From: Sulfurospirillum barnesii SES-3
GTDB lineage: Bacteria > Campylobacterota > Campylobacteria > Campylobacterales > Sulfurospirillaceae
Length of the DNA: 64,000 nt
Reading direction: 5' to 3'
Assembly: GCF_000265295.1 (NCBI RefSeq)
Contig: NC_018002.1
Span: 806,001-870,000 of the forward strand
The position numbers and the translations under genes were made by a program. Shown here one piece after another: positions 17,991 through 26,932 of this stretch. The notes under the pieces are model-generated. The model was not told the origin of the DNA and made no database searches. It saw only the letters and a list, made by a program, of their open reading frames with translations. How positions within the stretch are numbered: the stretch's first letter is position 1; each line of letters starts with the position of its first letter.

Positions 17991-18557
17991 ATGAAATTTA
18001 CATTCGTACTTAAGGCGTTTACAGCGCTTGCACTAAGCTCTAGCATTGCCTCAGCGGCTCTTTACACGGTTGATACAGCCCATTCAACCGTAGGGTTTAA
18101 AGTCAAACACATGATGATCAGCAATGTCAGTGGAAACTTTAACACGTTTAAAGGCACTTTTGATTTTGCCAATGGCACATTTAGCGCTATTGATGGGGTG
18201 ATTCAAGCAAGTTCTATTGATACAGACAATCAAGACAGAGATAAGCACTTACGTTCTGCTGATTTTTTCGATGTCACAAAACATCCTGAAATTACCTTTA
18301 AATTTACCAAACAAGAAGGCACTAAAGTCTATGGTGATTTGAGTATCAAAGGAGTGACAAAGCCCGTTGTTTTGAGCTTAGAGATGGGTGGTGAGGTGAA
18401 AGACCCCGCAGGAAAGATGCGAACAGCCTTTGTGTTAGAGGGTAAAATTAACCGTCAAGATTTTGGATTAACATGGAATAAAGCACTTGAAGCAGGGGGT
18501 GTTGTTGTTGATGAAACCGTCAAACTTATCATTGATGTGCAAGGTGTACGCCAATAA
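17991..18557 (+). CDS. YceI-family periplasmic lipocalin-like protein
   Basis: A 188-residue protein with a signal peptide ending near SIASAALYT. The YceI beta-barrel follows: YTVDTAHSTVGFKVKHMM, DRDKHLRSADFFDV, HPEITFKFT and a late INRQDFGLTWN. Family members bind isoprenoid-type lipids in an eight-stranded barrel. The physiological role here is unknown. Two palindromic operators precede it and a hairpin terminator follows, so it appears to be a tightly regulated single gene. Confidence 0.93.
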   Translation: MKFTFVLKAFTALALSSSIASAALYTVDTAHSTVGFKVKHMMISNVSGNFNTFKGTFDFANGTFSAIDGVIQASSIDTDNQDRDKHLRSADFFDVTKHPEITFKFTKQEGTKVYGDLSIKGVTKPVVLSLEMGGEVKDPAGKMRTAFVLEGKINRQDFGLTWNKALEAGGVVVDETVKLIIDVQGVRQ

Positions 18558-18559
18558 TC

Positions 18560-18585
18560 AAGAAAGAGGTTTCTTTCTTCTTTTT
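18560..18585 (+). terminator. Rho-independent terminator after yceI
   Basis: A 7-bp stem AAGAAAG/CTTTCTT with a six-base loop is followed by CTTTTT, three bases after the yceI stop. Confidence 0.65.
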
Positions 18586-18755
18586 AAGGAGTTGTGTGAT
18601 GATGCCACGACTCCTTGCCTATGAAGTAGGGTGTCTTTTTTTTAAAATCTCTCAAAAGGAATGCTTAACACCGTTTTTAGGAGGTGGAAACCAAAGCGAG
18701 TGCATTTTTATGAAAATAACAAGCCTTTTGCTACAATGCCTGCGGAGAAATAAAC

Positions 18756-19358
18756 ATGTCAACAAAAGAACGTATTTTAGAAACAGCTTTAGCGTTGTTC
18801 AACACCTCAAACACGCAAGCTGCCACGACCAATCATATCGCTTCAGCAATGGGCATAAGCCCTGGTAATTTACACTACCACTATAAAAACCGTGAAGAGA
18901 TTATTTTTGCTTTGTATGAACAGATGCATCAAAAGCTTTTCCCAGATACCTCATTTATACCCCAAACGCTGCATTCCTTAAATGAACAGCACAAGCAATT
19001 TGCGCTTATTTCGTGGGAGTATCGTTTTTTCTATAAGGAGTTTCTTTTTTTACTCTCACGTGATGAAAAACTCAAAGAGCGGTTCAAAACAGACAATCTT
19101 GCTTATAAAAAACGCATTGAAACGATGTTGCTTGATTTTCACACCAAAGGGTGGATGCATCTACCCCTAGACAATATGATACAGCATTTAAGCGATACCA
19201 TTTTGCTCTTTTTACAGTTTTGGCATCCCTTTTTAGAGAGCATGGGTGCGCCTATGGACGCCTATGCCATTACTGGGGGAATTAGGCGTATTGAGGGGAG
19301 TTTACGCTCTTTTTTGACGCCTGAGGGATTGCGGATACTCGCAACCCTTGAGGGTTAG
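18756..19358 (+). CDS. TetR/AcrR-family transcriptional regulator
   Basis: A 200-residue regulator. The N-terminal helix-turn-helix is typical (KERILETALALFNT, then TTNHIASAMGISPGNLHYHY, then KNREEII). The rest is the helical ligand-binding and dimer domain and matches a TetR_C-type C-terminus common in proteobacteria. The ATG at 18756 follows TGCGGAGAAATAAAC. It could govern yceI, whose operators lie 800 bases upstream, but no site next to its own gene is obvious. Ligand unknown. Confidence 0.9.
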   Translation: MSTKERILETALALFNTSNTQAATTNHIASAMGISPGNLHYHYKNREEIIFALYEQMHQKLFPDTSFIPQTLHSLNEQHKQFALISWEYRFFYKEFLFLLSRDEKLKERFKTDNLAYKKRIETMLLDFHTKGWMHLPLDNMIQHLSDTILLFLQFWHPFLESMGAPMDAYAITGGIRRIEGSLRSFLTPEGLRILATLEG

Positions 19359-19382
19359 AAGGTTTACATGTAAACTTTTTGT

Positions 19383-20321
19383 TTAGGAATTTAGACTAAT
19401 AATACGAAATGCCACCGCATTTTGGAAAATGAGCGGATAATCGTATTTGCATGAAATAACTCCCTCCGATGGCGCAAGAATGGTTTGCAATAAAGAGCCA
19501 TCCAACGAATGATAAACCCGAGCAATGGGTTGTCCATGTATGACATAATCACCAATAGAGGCTAAGGCATCAAAAAGCCCTGCTGCAGTGCTTTTAATGA
19601 CGTGAATGTTCTTATTGGTAATAATATTGCCTGTTGCACCCTCAAATGTTTTATAGTTGATTAACCCTTTTTGACTTAAAAAACGAATCAGCGCATCAAA
19701 GACTTTAGCAGATTCTAACTTGCGAAGGGTACCTTTTTTACCTGAAACAATGGAAAAAGCTTGCGTATTCCAAATCTGCCAATTGTAGGGTAATGAGACC
19801 GTATCACTAGGGGTTGGCTCTTTATGATAAATAAATTCAAGCCCAAAAGCACGTGCCATTTCCACCTTTTCATAACCTGTTGTGAGCACTTTAACATAGG
19901 GAATACACTCGCTTCTGTCTTTACGGGCTTCTAGGAGTATGGCTGTATCAAAATGGTTGATTTTCTCAAAGAGTTTTGCGGCAATTCTTTGTGTGGTTTC
20001 GCCTTTATCATAACCAGGAAACATCGTGTCAATATCGGTATTATCAAGTGTCCAAAATGATTTTCCCATATTAAAAGAATAGGGATTTACCGCAGGAACA
20101 ATGAGAATTTCTCCTTGAATAAAAGCAGGGTTTTCAAGCTCTTTTTGACGTAAAAAACGCACCATGCGTGAAGCAACCCACAGTTGATCAATGGCCGTGC
20201 CACTTAAGGGACCTACGATGACACACGAAGGTTTTGCATGGGGTGTGCCAAAGCGAAAGCCTTTAATACGCAAAGGCTCACGGCTTAGGGAGGTTAGTTC
20301 ACATAAAACCTCTTCTCTCAT
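19383..20321 (-). CDS. M14-type AstE/AspA-like protein lacking zinc ligands
   Basis: A 312-residue paralog of the next gene. The fold markers are there (IVPAVNPYSFNMGKSFW, DNTDIDTMFPGY, C-terminal beta-domain with APSEGVISCKYDYP). However, the zinc-binding HGDE of the paralog is replaced by LSGT (VGPLSGTAID), and the later IDIHAS by ILLEAR. It is therefore probably inactive as a hydrolase and may act as a partner or substrate-binding subunit of the active copy. Last gene of the ATP-grasp operon. Its start overlaps the stop of the upstream gene (ATGA). Confidence 0.8.
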   Translation of the reverse strand: MREEVLCELTSLSREPLRIKGFRFGTPHAKPSCVIVGPLSGTAIDQLWVASRMVRFLRQKELENPAFIQGEILIVPAVNPYSFNMGKSFWTLDNTDIDTMFPGYDKGETTQRIAAKLFEKINHFDTAILLEARKDRSECIPYVKVLTTGYEKVEMARAFGLEFIYHKEPTPSDTVSLPYNWQIWNTQAFSIVSGKKGTLRKLESAKVFDALIRFLSQKGLINYKTFEGATGNIITNKNIHVIKSTAAGLFDALASIGDYVIHGQPIARVYHSLDGSLLQTILAPSEGVISCKYDYPLIFQNAVAFRIISLNS

Positions 20322-21265
20322 GCATTCTCCTCAAAATGATTTTCTAAAATACGTGCTAATAAGGAGCCCTCATACACCACAGGATACTCCCGAATCGTAA
20401 ATAACAATCCATCGCACGGGCTTAATAAACGCTCTTTCACCACACCCTCCAAAGGGTCGATAATTTCACCCAATATTTCACCTTTTTTTACCAGCACATT
20501 ATGCTCTAAGGTAGGAATAAAAATCCCTGCTTCTGAGGCATTAATAAAATGAACATGTGAATGATGATTGGAGATAGACGCTTGTATGGGATGCTCAGGT
20601 AGATCAATAATGTCAGCATGTGCCATTAGATTTAAAATGCCATGGCTAAGGTTTTCCCCATACGTTTTACTAATACGCATACCAACGCCCATCTCCACCA
20701 CAAGGGTTTTTGTCCCTAAGGTGTTGAGGGTATGTGAAAAGGTTGATTCTAAAACGGTGACTGCATCGTGTACCCAAATAAACTCAATGCCCAACTTTTC
20801 TGCTAAGGGGACGAGGGTATCCGCATTGGAACGACTGATGCGTACTTGTGGAAGCTCTTTTAAAAAAATATTGCTGGCATGAATATCAATAGCAAAGTCA
20901 CTTCCTTTGACACTTTGGGTAATGGCATTGGCAACTTGTGCAGGTAAAAAATCTGCTGTATGCCCTGGAAATGTACGGTTGAGGTCAACATCATAAAAAG
21001 GAAAATTGCGGCTAATGCTATCAATTCCCATTGGATTCATTGAGGGATAAATATCGATAATGCCCTTGATTTTATCTGGATTTTCTCTTAGCCACTTTGT
21101 GAGCAAATAACACACATACTGACCCTCAAGCTCATCGCCGTGTGTTCCTGTAATAATAGAAATACGTTTGGTTGAGGTGTTAATATCATGAGGATGAAAA
21201 CGGTTACGTCTTAGTTTTAAGCTCTCATCCACAGGAAGTTTAACGCTAAAAAACTCTTCTATCAT
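20318..21265 (-). CDS. Succinylglutamate desuccinylase/aspartoacylase-family zinc hydrolase
   Basis: A 315-residue M14-family enzyme with intact zinc ligands: GTHGDELEG (H and E) and DIHAS (H). SRNFPFYDVDLNRTFPG gives the conserved Asn-Arg substrate contact, and a C-terminal beta-domain follows. Relatives remove acyl groups from amino acids or cut amide bonds at peptide ends. Next to an ATP-grasp ligase it may reverse or trim a peptide modification; that is inference. Overlaps both neighbours by four bases. Confidence 0.87.
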   Translation of the reverse strand: MIEEFFSVKLPVDESLKLRRNRFHPHDINTSTKRISIITGTHGDELEGQYVCYLLTKWLRENPDKIKGIIDIYPSMNPMGIDSISRNFPFYDVDLNRTFPGHTADFLPAQVANAITQSVKGSDFAIDIHASNIFLKELPQVRISRSNADTLVPLAEKLGIEFIWVHDAVTVLESTFSHTLNTLGTKTLVVEMGVGMRISKTYGENLSHGILNLMAHADIIDLPEHPIQASISNHHSHVHFINASEAGIFIPTLEHNVLVKKGEILGEIIDPLEGVVKERLLSPCDGLLFTIREYPVVYEGSLLARILENHFEENA

Positions 21266-22050
21266 TGCTCATCCCTTCCAACGCTGACATTTACATGTAA
21301 AGATTGTTGGCTTTTCCCTATAAAGACACCACGGTTTAAACGGCAGTCCATAAAGTCTCTGCCGTGCGCAATTTTGATGTAAGATTGGTGCTCAAGCATA
21401 ATGCCATGTGTGGGATCAAACCCTCTCCAATACCCATCAATAAACGCTTCAACCCACGCATGACTCTCTCCCTCTCCATCAATAAATCCCGCCACATACC
21501 GTGCAGGAATCCCCTTAAGGCGTAAGAGCGTTATTAACAAATGGCTAAAGTCTTGGCATACCCCTTTATGACGCAAAAGAAGCGCATTGGCATCACAAGA
21601 GGTCGTTGAAATACCTGCTTCATACTCAAAGTTCTGAAAAATGGTTTGATTGAGCATTTTAGCCAGACTGAGTGCGGAGAGCGGAAGCATGAGGGCATCC
21701 AAATACTCACGAGAAAAGCTTGAAAAGGGTGTGAGTGTTGTGGGGTGAAGGTACAAAGATGCGTTATCATTGTCGGTGTATTGGTAACTTCCATGAAACG
21801 CAACACTGCCACTGAGTTTTGCTTCAAACTGGCGATGCGATTTTTCAATGGTACCAAAGAGCACATCATTGCCAAAGCCATCTTTGGTGCGATAAAAAGG
21901 CACTTCATTCTCATTAATCAATAATTTCCACTGCAAAAGTGTTTGCATGGCATTGTTTAAAGGAAGCATACGCAAACAAAAGGCGTGTTTGCGTATGGCT
22001 TCTTTGAAGTGAAGGGAAAATGCATAAGAAAAATTAACTCTCTGTGACAT
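21262..22050 (-). CDS. Transglutaminase-like cysteine protease-fold protein
   Basis: A 262-residue protein. The N-terminal half is the beta-rich domain found before bacterial transglutaminase cores. The second half carries the Cys-His-Asp triad: KGVCQDFSH (Cys), GESHAWVEAF (His) and YWRGFDPTHG (Asp). No signal peptide, so cytoplasmic. Proteins of this class usually cut or form amide bonds. The start overlaps the alpha-E gene by 17 bases. It belongs to the ATP-grasp/alpha-E/transglutaminase cluster that recurs in many bacteria. Confidence 0.9.
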   Translation of the reverse strand: MSQRVNFSYAFSLHFKEAIRKHAFCLRMLPLNNAMQTLLQWKLLINENEVPFYRTKDGFGNDVLFGTIEKSHRQFEAKLSGSVAFHGSYQYTDNDNASLYLHPTTLTPFSSFSREYLDALMLPLSALSLAKMLNQTIFQNFEYEAGISTTSCDANALLLRHKGVCQDFSHLLITLLRLKGIPARYVAGFIDGEGESHAWVEAFIDGYWRGFDPTHGIMLEHQSYIKIAHGRDFMDCRLNRGVFIGKSQQSLHVNVSVGRDEQ

Positions 22051-22696
22051 AAGCTAGTGTTCCATAAACTGAATTTATTTTGTGTAATAGTTTTTGTTTT
22101 TGACTGGACGATAGCCCTATGGGTTTGGAATTTGGACGAATTTTATGCGCAATGCTATTGAGCTTTTCAAGGTCTAAAACCGCTGCTTCCATACTATCGT
22201 AAATACGAATATTAAGATCCATTCGCTCAATGACTTTACCCAATTGAATTAAGGGTACCTCTTTGGATTCGACTAAAGAGAGTTCCAAATTTCCCCAAAT
22301 GGCATCCAATTCTTGCAAGGTGCTTTCTAACCAATAGAGTGAAACCGTACGTTCCTCTTTGGCTTTTTGGTAAGCAAGATAGAGTGCGTTAATACGGCTA
22401 AACATACGGTGCGAGAGGTTAGGGCGTGTCAAAATGGCATTCTCCCGTGCTGCGCTAATAACGGACAAAAGACTTGCGTATTCCACATCAAAAACACTTT
22501 GGCGTAAAAATGCTTGTGAGGAGTCATAGGTTAGGGTGATGCCTAAATTTGAATACACCTTTTTTGCATCATCAAAATCTTCATCTAAAATTTTGTCAAA
22601 TAAGCTTATCACAAGACGTGTCATGCTCTCTGCTCGTTGAATGTAACGCCCCATCCAATAAAGATACTCCGCTCTTTGTGGGGATATTAGAATCAT
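22034..22696 (-). CDS. Alpha-E domain protein
   Basis: A 220-residue all-helical alpha-E protein. It has the usual beginning ILISPQRAEYLYWMGRYIQR followed by AESMTRLV. Many relatives are about 300 residues, so this is a short member. The ATG at 22696 overlaps the ATP-grasp stop and has AAAGGAGAGCAG upstream, so I reject the extension to 22717. Alpha-E proteins always accompany circularly permuted ATP-grasp proteins. Their own activity is unknown; a scaffold or substrate role has been suggested. Confidence 0.9.
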   Translation of the reverse strand: MILISPQRAEYLYWMGRYIQRAESMTRLVISLFDKILDEDFDDAKKVYSNLGITLTYDSSQAFLRQSVFDVEYASLLSVISAARENAILTRPNLSHRMFSRINALYLAYQKAKEERTVSLYWLESTLQELDAIWGNLELSLVESKEVPLIQLGKVIERMDLNIRIYDSMEAAVLDLEKLNSIAHKIRPNSKPIGLSSSQKQKLLHKINSVYGTLAYVTES

Positions 22697-24066
22697 CTGC
22701 TCTCCTTTAAGACCCATGTGTCTTTAAAACCACCACCTTGTGAAGAATTGACAATGTAGCTTGAAGGATCCATCGCAAAACGGGTCAGCCCTCCTGGCCA
22801 AACAAAAATCTCTTCACCGTAAATGGAAAACATACGTAAATCTGCTTTGCGAGGTGAAAACGCCCCTGTATCGTCCAAACACTCAATGTCATAAAACTCA
22901 ATAATCTCTTGAGCAATAAAACGCCTAGGCTCTGCACAAATTGCATCTTTAAGTTTTTCTCGCTCAGGTTTACTCAATAATGAACCAAAAAGAACGCCAT
23001 AGCCTCCTGCTTCTGCAACATCTTTAATGACAAGGTTACGCATATTTTGTAAGATGTACTGGCGGTCTTTCTCAAAAAACGCCAAATAGGTTGGGGCATT
23101 TTGTAAAATGGGCTCTTCTTTGAGGTAGTAGCGAATCATCTCAGGAACAAAGTAGTAAATACCCTTATCATCAGCAATGCCATTTCCAATGCTGTTCATG
23201 AGTGCTACATTGCCCATACGGTAGATTTGTGTAATGTTAGGAACGCCAATTAACGAATCAGGATTAAACTCAATAGGATCAAGTGCTTCATCGTCCAATC
23301 TTCGATAAAGCGCTCCCACACGGGCTTTTTTACCACTGTAAGTCTTGAGGTAGAGTTTATCTTTTTCCACCACCAAATCTTCCCCATTCGCCAGAACCGC
23401 TCCGCTCTCTTTGGCAAGATACGAATGTTCATAAAAGGCCGAGTTATAGCGACCTGGGGTTAAAATGACGTTAATGCCTCCTGTGTTGACATAACTCATT
23501 GCCTTTTCAAGCATTTTAGGATAATTGTGCACACTGCGAATAGGAAGTTTTTCAAAAAATTCAGGAAAGACTTTACGGGTAAGCATACGCAAAGAGAGCG
23601 GATAACTCACCCCACTAGGCACTCGTAAATTATCCTCAAGCACCACCCAGCCATCACCCACGCTGTTTTTAACCAAATCAATACCGCTGATGTGTACACG
23701 AATATTTTTCGAAACAGGTGTGTTGGCAAAAGCGGGCAAATAAGCCTTAGAGGAGAAGACAAATTCGCTAGGAATCACACCATTTTTCAAAATCTTTTGT
23801 GCTCCGTAAATATCTTCGAGAAAAAGATTGAGAGCACAAATACGCTGTTGAATCCCTTTTTCAAGATAGGAAAACTCTTCAGGCGATACAATCCGAGGAA
23901 TAATGTCAAAAGGAAACTTACGCTCAATAAAGGCGTTGTTTTTGAATAAATTGAAGTTAATCGCCTCCGTGTTCATGTAGGAGAGAAGCTCTTGAACCCG
24001 TTGGGGATCAATGGTGTTTAATATGCCTTTAAAAGCATCGTAGAGGGGACTGTGAGACTCGACCAT
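22693..24066 (-). CDS. Circularly permuted ATP-grasp protein (amide ligase)
   Basis: A 457-residue protein of the DUF404/DUF407 type, near the usual length. Markers are FPFDIIPRIVSPEEF, RICALNLFLEDIYG, the ATP-grasp parts NLVIKDVAEAGGYG and EIFVWPGGLTRFA, and the closing SSQGGGFKDTWVL. These enzymes are predicted to couple an amine to a carboxylate using ATP, perhaps on peptides. The substrate is unknown. First gene of a five-gene minus-strand operon with overlapping starts. The ATG at 24066 has only a weak ribosome site (AAAGGTACACAGCC). Confidence 0.93.
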   Translation of the reverse strand: MVESHSPLYDAFKGILNTIDPQRVQELLSYMNTEAINFNLFKNNAFIERKFPFDIIPRIVSPEEFSYLEKGIQQRICALNLFLEDIYGAQKILKNGVIPSEFVFSSKAYLPAFANTPVSKNIRVHISGIDLVKNSVGDGWVVLEDNLRVPSGVSYPLSLRMLTRKVFPEFFEKLPIRSVHNYPKMLEKAMSYVNTGGINVILTPGRYNSAFYEHSYLAKESGAVLANGEDLVVEKDKLYLKTYSGKKARVGALYRRLDDEALDPIEFNPDSLIGVPNITQIYRMGNVALMNSIGNGIADDKGIYYFVPEMIRYYLKEEPILQNAPTYLAFFEKDRQYILQNMRNLVIKDVAEAGGYGVLFGSLLSKPEREKLKDAICAEPRRFIAQEIIEFYDIECLDDTGAFSPRKADLRMFSIYGEEIFVWPGGLTRFAMDPSSYIVNSSQGGGFKDTWVLKESR

Positions 24067-24174
24067 GGCTGTGTACCTTTGCCCTTTTACTCAAATGTAA
24101 TGAAAGCAGTTTAGCACAAAATTAAGCAGACAAAGAGAGCCTATAGACATTTTATTGCCTATTTTTTAATCAGC

Positions 24175-24218
24175 GTTACATGTAAAGCATTTAAGGCATT
24201 TAATGCTTTACATGTAAC
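24175..24218 (-). terminator. Inverted ACATGT pair, terminator of the PAAR operon
   Basis: Arms of 17 perfect bases (GTTACATGTAAAGCATT and its complement AATGCTTTACATGTAAC) enclose a ten-base spacer. The hairpin lies about 14 bases after the PAAR stop codon. It has two copies of the window's recurrent palindrome. The terminator role is inferred from position. Confidence 0.6.
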
Positions 24219-24231
24219 TAAAAAAAGGTGG

Positions 24232-24531
24232 CTACCCTCCAATGAGAACCGTTGGGTATCCTAGGGCAATTACCCCACCATGTTCGGTTACATCCCCCAT
24301 GCGTGCTGCGGGTTTGCCTCCAATAAAAACAGTAGACGAACCTTGAATAATTCTATCAGGAGGTCCTACGCAAACACACTGGTCACCTACCACTGCAGCA
24401 GGCAGTTTGCCAATGAGTACCGTAGCCACACCAGGTCCAATGATAGGACCTCCGACGTGAGGTACGGGCGGAATGGCGGGTGTGACCATTGGGCAGGTGT
24501 GAAAATCCGTTATGCGTGCAGCAAGTGGCAT
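24232..24531 (-). CDS. PAAR-domain spike-tip protein
   Basis: A 99-residue PAAR protein with three glycine-rich PAAR-like repeats. These are PLAARITDFHTCP, a central TVLIGKLPAAVVGDQC and FIGGKPAARMGDVTEHGG. His and Cys residues are placed to bind the tip metal. PAAR proteins sharpen the spike of type VI secretion or other contractile machines. No further secretion genes are in the window and there is no C-terminal toxin extension. The ATG follows AAGGAGCATGT. Co-directional with the spike-like gene upstream. Confidence 0.93.
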   Translation of the reverse strand: MPLAARITDFHTCPMVTPAIPPVPHVGGPIIGPGVATVLIGKLPAAVVGDQCVCVGPPDRIIQGSSTVFIGGKPAARMGDVTEHGGVIALGYPTVLIGG

Positions 24532-24540
24532 ACATGCTCC

Positions 24541-24810
24541 TTAATTAAGCGTGATCATCGCACCATTAAGGCGCATGAGACCTGAGGTTTTAAGGGAAAG
24601 TTCTGCAATGGCGTGAATCTCAATGCTGTCTCCTTCCAAGCAAATCCCTTTATCGTTTAACGTAAGTTTGGTGTGTGGAGAGTGCTCTAGGGTAATGCTT
24701 CCTGTGGCATCATTTAGCGCAATGCTTAAGCCTTTTGGTGTCGTAATGACCAGTGTTTGTGTCTCAGTGTCGTAACGCATCTGTAAGGTTTCATCGGTTT
24801 GTACATTCAT
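24541..24810 (-). CDS. VgrG/gp5 C-terminal-like beta-helix protein
   Basis: An 89-residue protein made of short repeating beta-strands (TQTLVITTPKGLSIALND, GSITLEHS, KLTLNDKGICLEGDSIEI, then LSLKTSGLMRLNGAMITLN). This is how the triple-stranded beta-helix at the end of VgrG/gp5 spikes reads. I choose the ATG at 24810 because AAAGGATGCGT precedes it. The frame is open to 24891 but without support there. It probably forms the blunt end on which the PAAR protein sits. The origin, a reduced spike or tail module, is inference. Confidence 0.6.
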   Translation of the reverse strand: MNVQTDETLQMRYDTETQTLVITTPKGLSIALNDATGSITLEHSPHTKLTLNDKGICLEGDSIEIHAIAELSLKTSGLMRLNGAMITLN

Positions 24811-24910
24811 ACGCATCCTTTGTAAAAGAGTTTGTATAGTGTACTCTAAAATGAATTTTGTTTTTACATGTAAGGAAAAAACGCTCTTCAAGTTAAGAGC
24901 GTTTCAAGCA

Positions 24911-26932
24911 TTATTTGTGGGTGAGAACCCGTGTAGCATTTAAAACAGCAATCAAAGCAACACCCACATCCCCAAAAACCGCTTCCCACATGGTAGCAAC
25001 ACCAAAGGCACCCATAATGAGGATTGCACCTTTAACCCCAAGTGCAAAGATGATATTTTGCCAAACAATGGCATGGGTTTTTTTGGCAATTTTAAGAGCC
25101 GTAGCCACTTTGGTGATTTCATCGGTCATAATGACCACATCAGCCGCTTCAATGGCGGCATCTGAGCCAACGCCTCCCATGGCAATGCCAATGTCTGCAC
25201 GTGCTAAAACAGGGGCATCGTTAATGCCATCACCCACAAAAACGGTTTTGCCTTTGCCTGTTTTTCTCGCCATAATCTCTTCGAGTTTTTCAACTTTTTG
25301 ATGCGGTAAGAGTTCCGCTTCTACGTGTGCGATACCCAGTGTGTTTGCCACAGCATGTGCCGTTTCTTTGGTATCTCCTGTGAGCATAATAATTTCTTTA
25401 ATGCCAAGGGCATGAAGCGCTAAAATCGCCTCTTTACTCTCCTCTTTGGGCGCATCCTCAATAAGTAGATACCCTATGAACTGATCTTCTAAGGCAACAT
25501 AAACCACACTGTTGTGCGATGTGTTTGCCTGCTCATGGGCAATACCTTGTTCTTTTAAAAGTTTATCATTTCCGACCAAGACGTTTTTACCCTCAATCAC
25601 AGCTCTCACCCCATAGCCTGCGAGCTCTTCGTAGGTGTTGATGAGAGCATTAAGCGGTTGATTGTACGCACGTTTAATGGAAAGTGCGATGGGATGGTTA
25701 GAGTGCATCTCCGCAAGGGCTGCAAGTCGAAGCACCTCTTCTTCACGATGCCCTGCATACGCTTTAATCTGTGTGACACTAAAAATACCTTTGGTGAGCG
25801 TTCCTGTTTTATCAAAGACTACAGTATCAACCCCGTTGAGTGCTTCAAGAAAGTTTCCACCTTTGACCAAAATACCATTGCGTGATGCACCCCCAATGCC
25901 TCCAAAAAAGCTTAAAGGAATAGAAACCACTAATGCGCAAGGGCATGAGACAACCAAAAAGACCAAAGAGCGTCTAAACCACTCGCTAAACACAGCCCCT
26001 TCAATCAGAAGCGGTGGGACAAAAGCAAGCAATGCGGCTGAAATTACAACAAAGGGGGTGTAGTATTTCGCAAAATGGGTGATGAATTGCTCTGTTTTAG
26101 CCTTTTTACTGCTAGCATTTTGTACCAAATCAAGAATTTTGGAAACCGTAGAATCTGCAAAAAGTTTGGTCGTCTCAACTCTTAAAAGACCTGTTTTATT
26201 GATACTTCCTGAGAGCACTTCATCGTTTTTGCTCACCTCTTTGGGAAGAGACTCTCCTGTAAGGGCTGAGGTGTCGAGTGTAGAAAACCCCTCTATAATG
26301 ATCCCATCCAAAGGAATTTTTTCCCCTGGTTTAATCAAAATACGACTTCCCAATGTGACCTCATTAGGCTCAACTCTTTTCTCCCCATCTTCGGTATAAA
26401 GGGTGGCAAAATCAGGGCGAATATCCATCAGTTTGGTAATGGATTTGCGTGAGCGGGCTACTGCCAAATCTTGAAAAAACTCACCAATACGGAAGAAAAG
26501 CATAACCGAAACACCCTCAGGATACTCGCCGATACTAAAAGCACCCACCGTGGCGAGTCCCATTAAAAAGTTTTCATCAAAGAGTTTTCCTCTAAAAAGA
26601 TTCCGAAGTGCGGCGTAGAGAATTTCACCTCCGACTAAAAGAAAACTAGCGATGTAAGTTGCCAGCATCCATGGGTGACTCTCATCCATAAAAAGGGCAA
26701 AAACAAATAAAACAGCCCCCACACAAAAGGCATAAAATTGTGATGAGCTTAGCATCTCTTTAAGGCTTTCATCGGTGTGTTCATGGTGGTGATGATGCTC
26801 ATGCTCGTGAGCACCGTGGTCATGGTGATGCTCGTGGGCATCGTGCTGATGTACCGCAACAATAGGTTGGCATCTTGAACAACAACTCTCCTGTGTTGTG
26901 GCACAACTTTGGGGTTCTTTAGAAAACTGCAT
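24911..26932 (-). CDS. Heavy-metal (Zn/Cd/Pb-type) P-type ATPase
   Basis: A 673-residue P1B-type ATPase. The N-terminus has Cys pairs and a long His-rich stretch instead of a folded heavy-metal domain. Motifs in order are TGES, the membrane CPC (SCPCALVVS), DKTGT phosphorylation site, HP (NHPIA), GDGIND, and a last helix with GDVGVALIAVLNATR, which fits Zn/Cd/Pb exporters rather than copper ones. The ATG at 26932 has GAGGATTTGACC upstream. It overlaps the regulator gene by 14 bases. It pumps divalent metal out of the cytoplasm. Confidence 0.95.
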   Translation of the reverse strand: MQFSKEPQSCATTQESCCSRCQPIVAVHQHDAHEHHHDHGAHEHEHHHHHEHTDESLKEMLSSSQFYAFCVGAVLFVFALFMDESHPWMLATYIASFLLVGGEILYAALRNLFRGKLFDENFLMGLATVGAFSIGEYPEGVSVMLFFRIGEFFQDLAVARSRKSITKLMDIRPDFATLYTEDGEKRVEPNEVTLGSRILIKPGEKIPLDGIIIEGFSTLDTSALTGESLPKEVSKNDEVLSGSINKTGLLRVETTKLFADSTVSKILDLVQNASSKKAKTEQFITHFAKYYTPFVVISAALLAFVPPLLIEGAVFSEWFRRSLVFLVVSCPCALVVSIPLSFFGGIGGASRNGILVKGGNFLEALNGVDTVVFDKTGTLTKGIFSVTQIKAYAGHREEEVLRLAALAEMHSNHPIALSIKRAYNQPLNALINTYEELAGYGVRAVIEGKNVLVGNDKLLKEQGIAHEQANTSHNSVVYVALEDQFIGYLLIEDAPKEESKEAILALHALGIKEIIMLTGDTKETAHAVANTLGIAHVEAELLPHQKVEKLEEIMARKTGKGKTVFVGDGINDAPVLARADIGIAMGGVGSDAAIEAADVVIMTDEITKVATALKIAKKTHAIVWQNIIFALGVKGAILIMGAFGVATMWEAVFGDVGVALIAVLNATRVLTHK

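Noticed and set aside
18596-18868. 90-residue frame overlapping the tetR start
   Set aside because: No ribosome site, no recognisable domain, and it overlaps a clear TetR gene in another frame.
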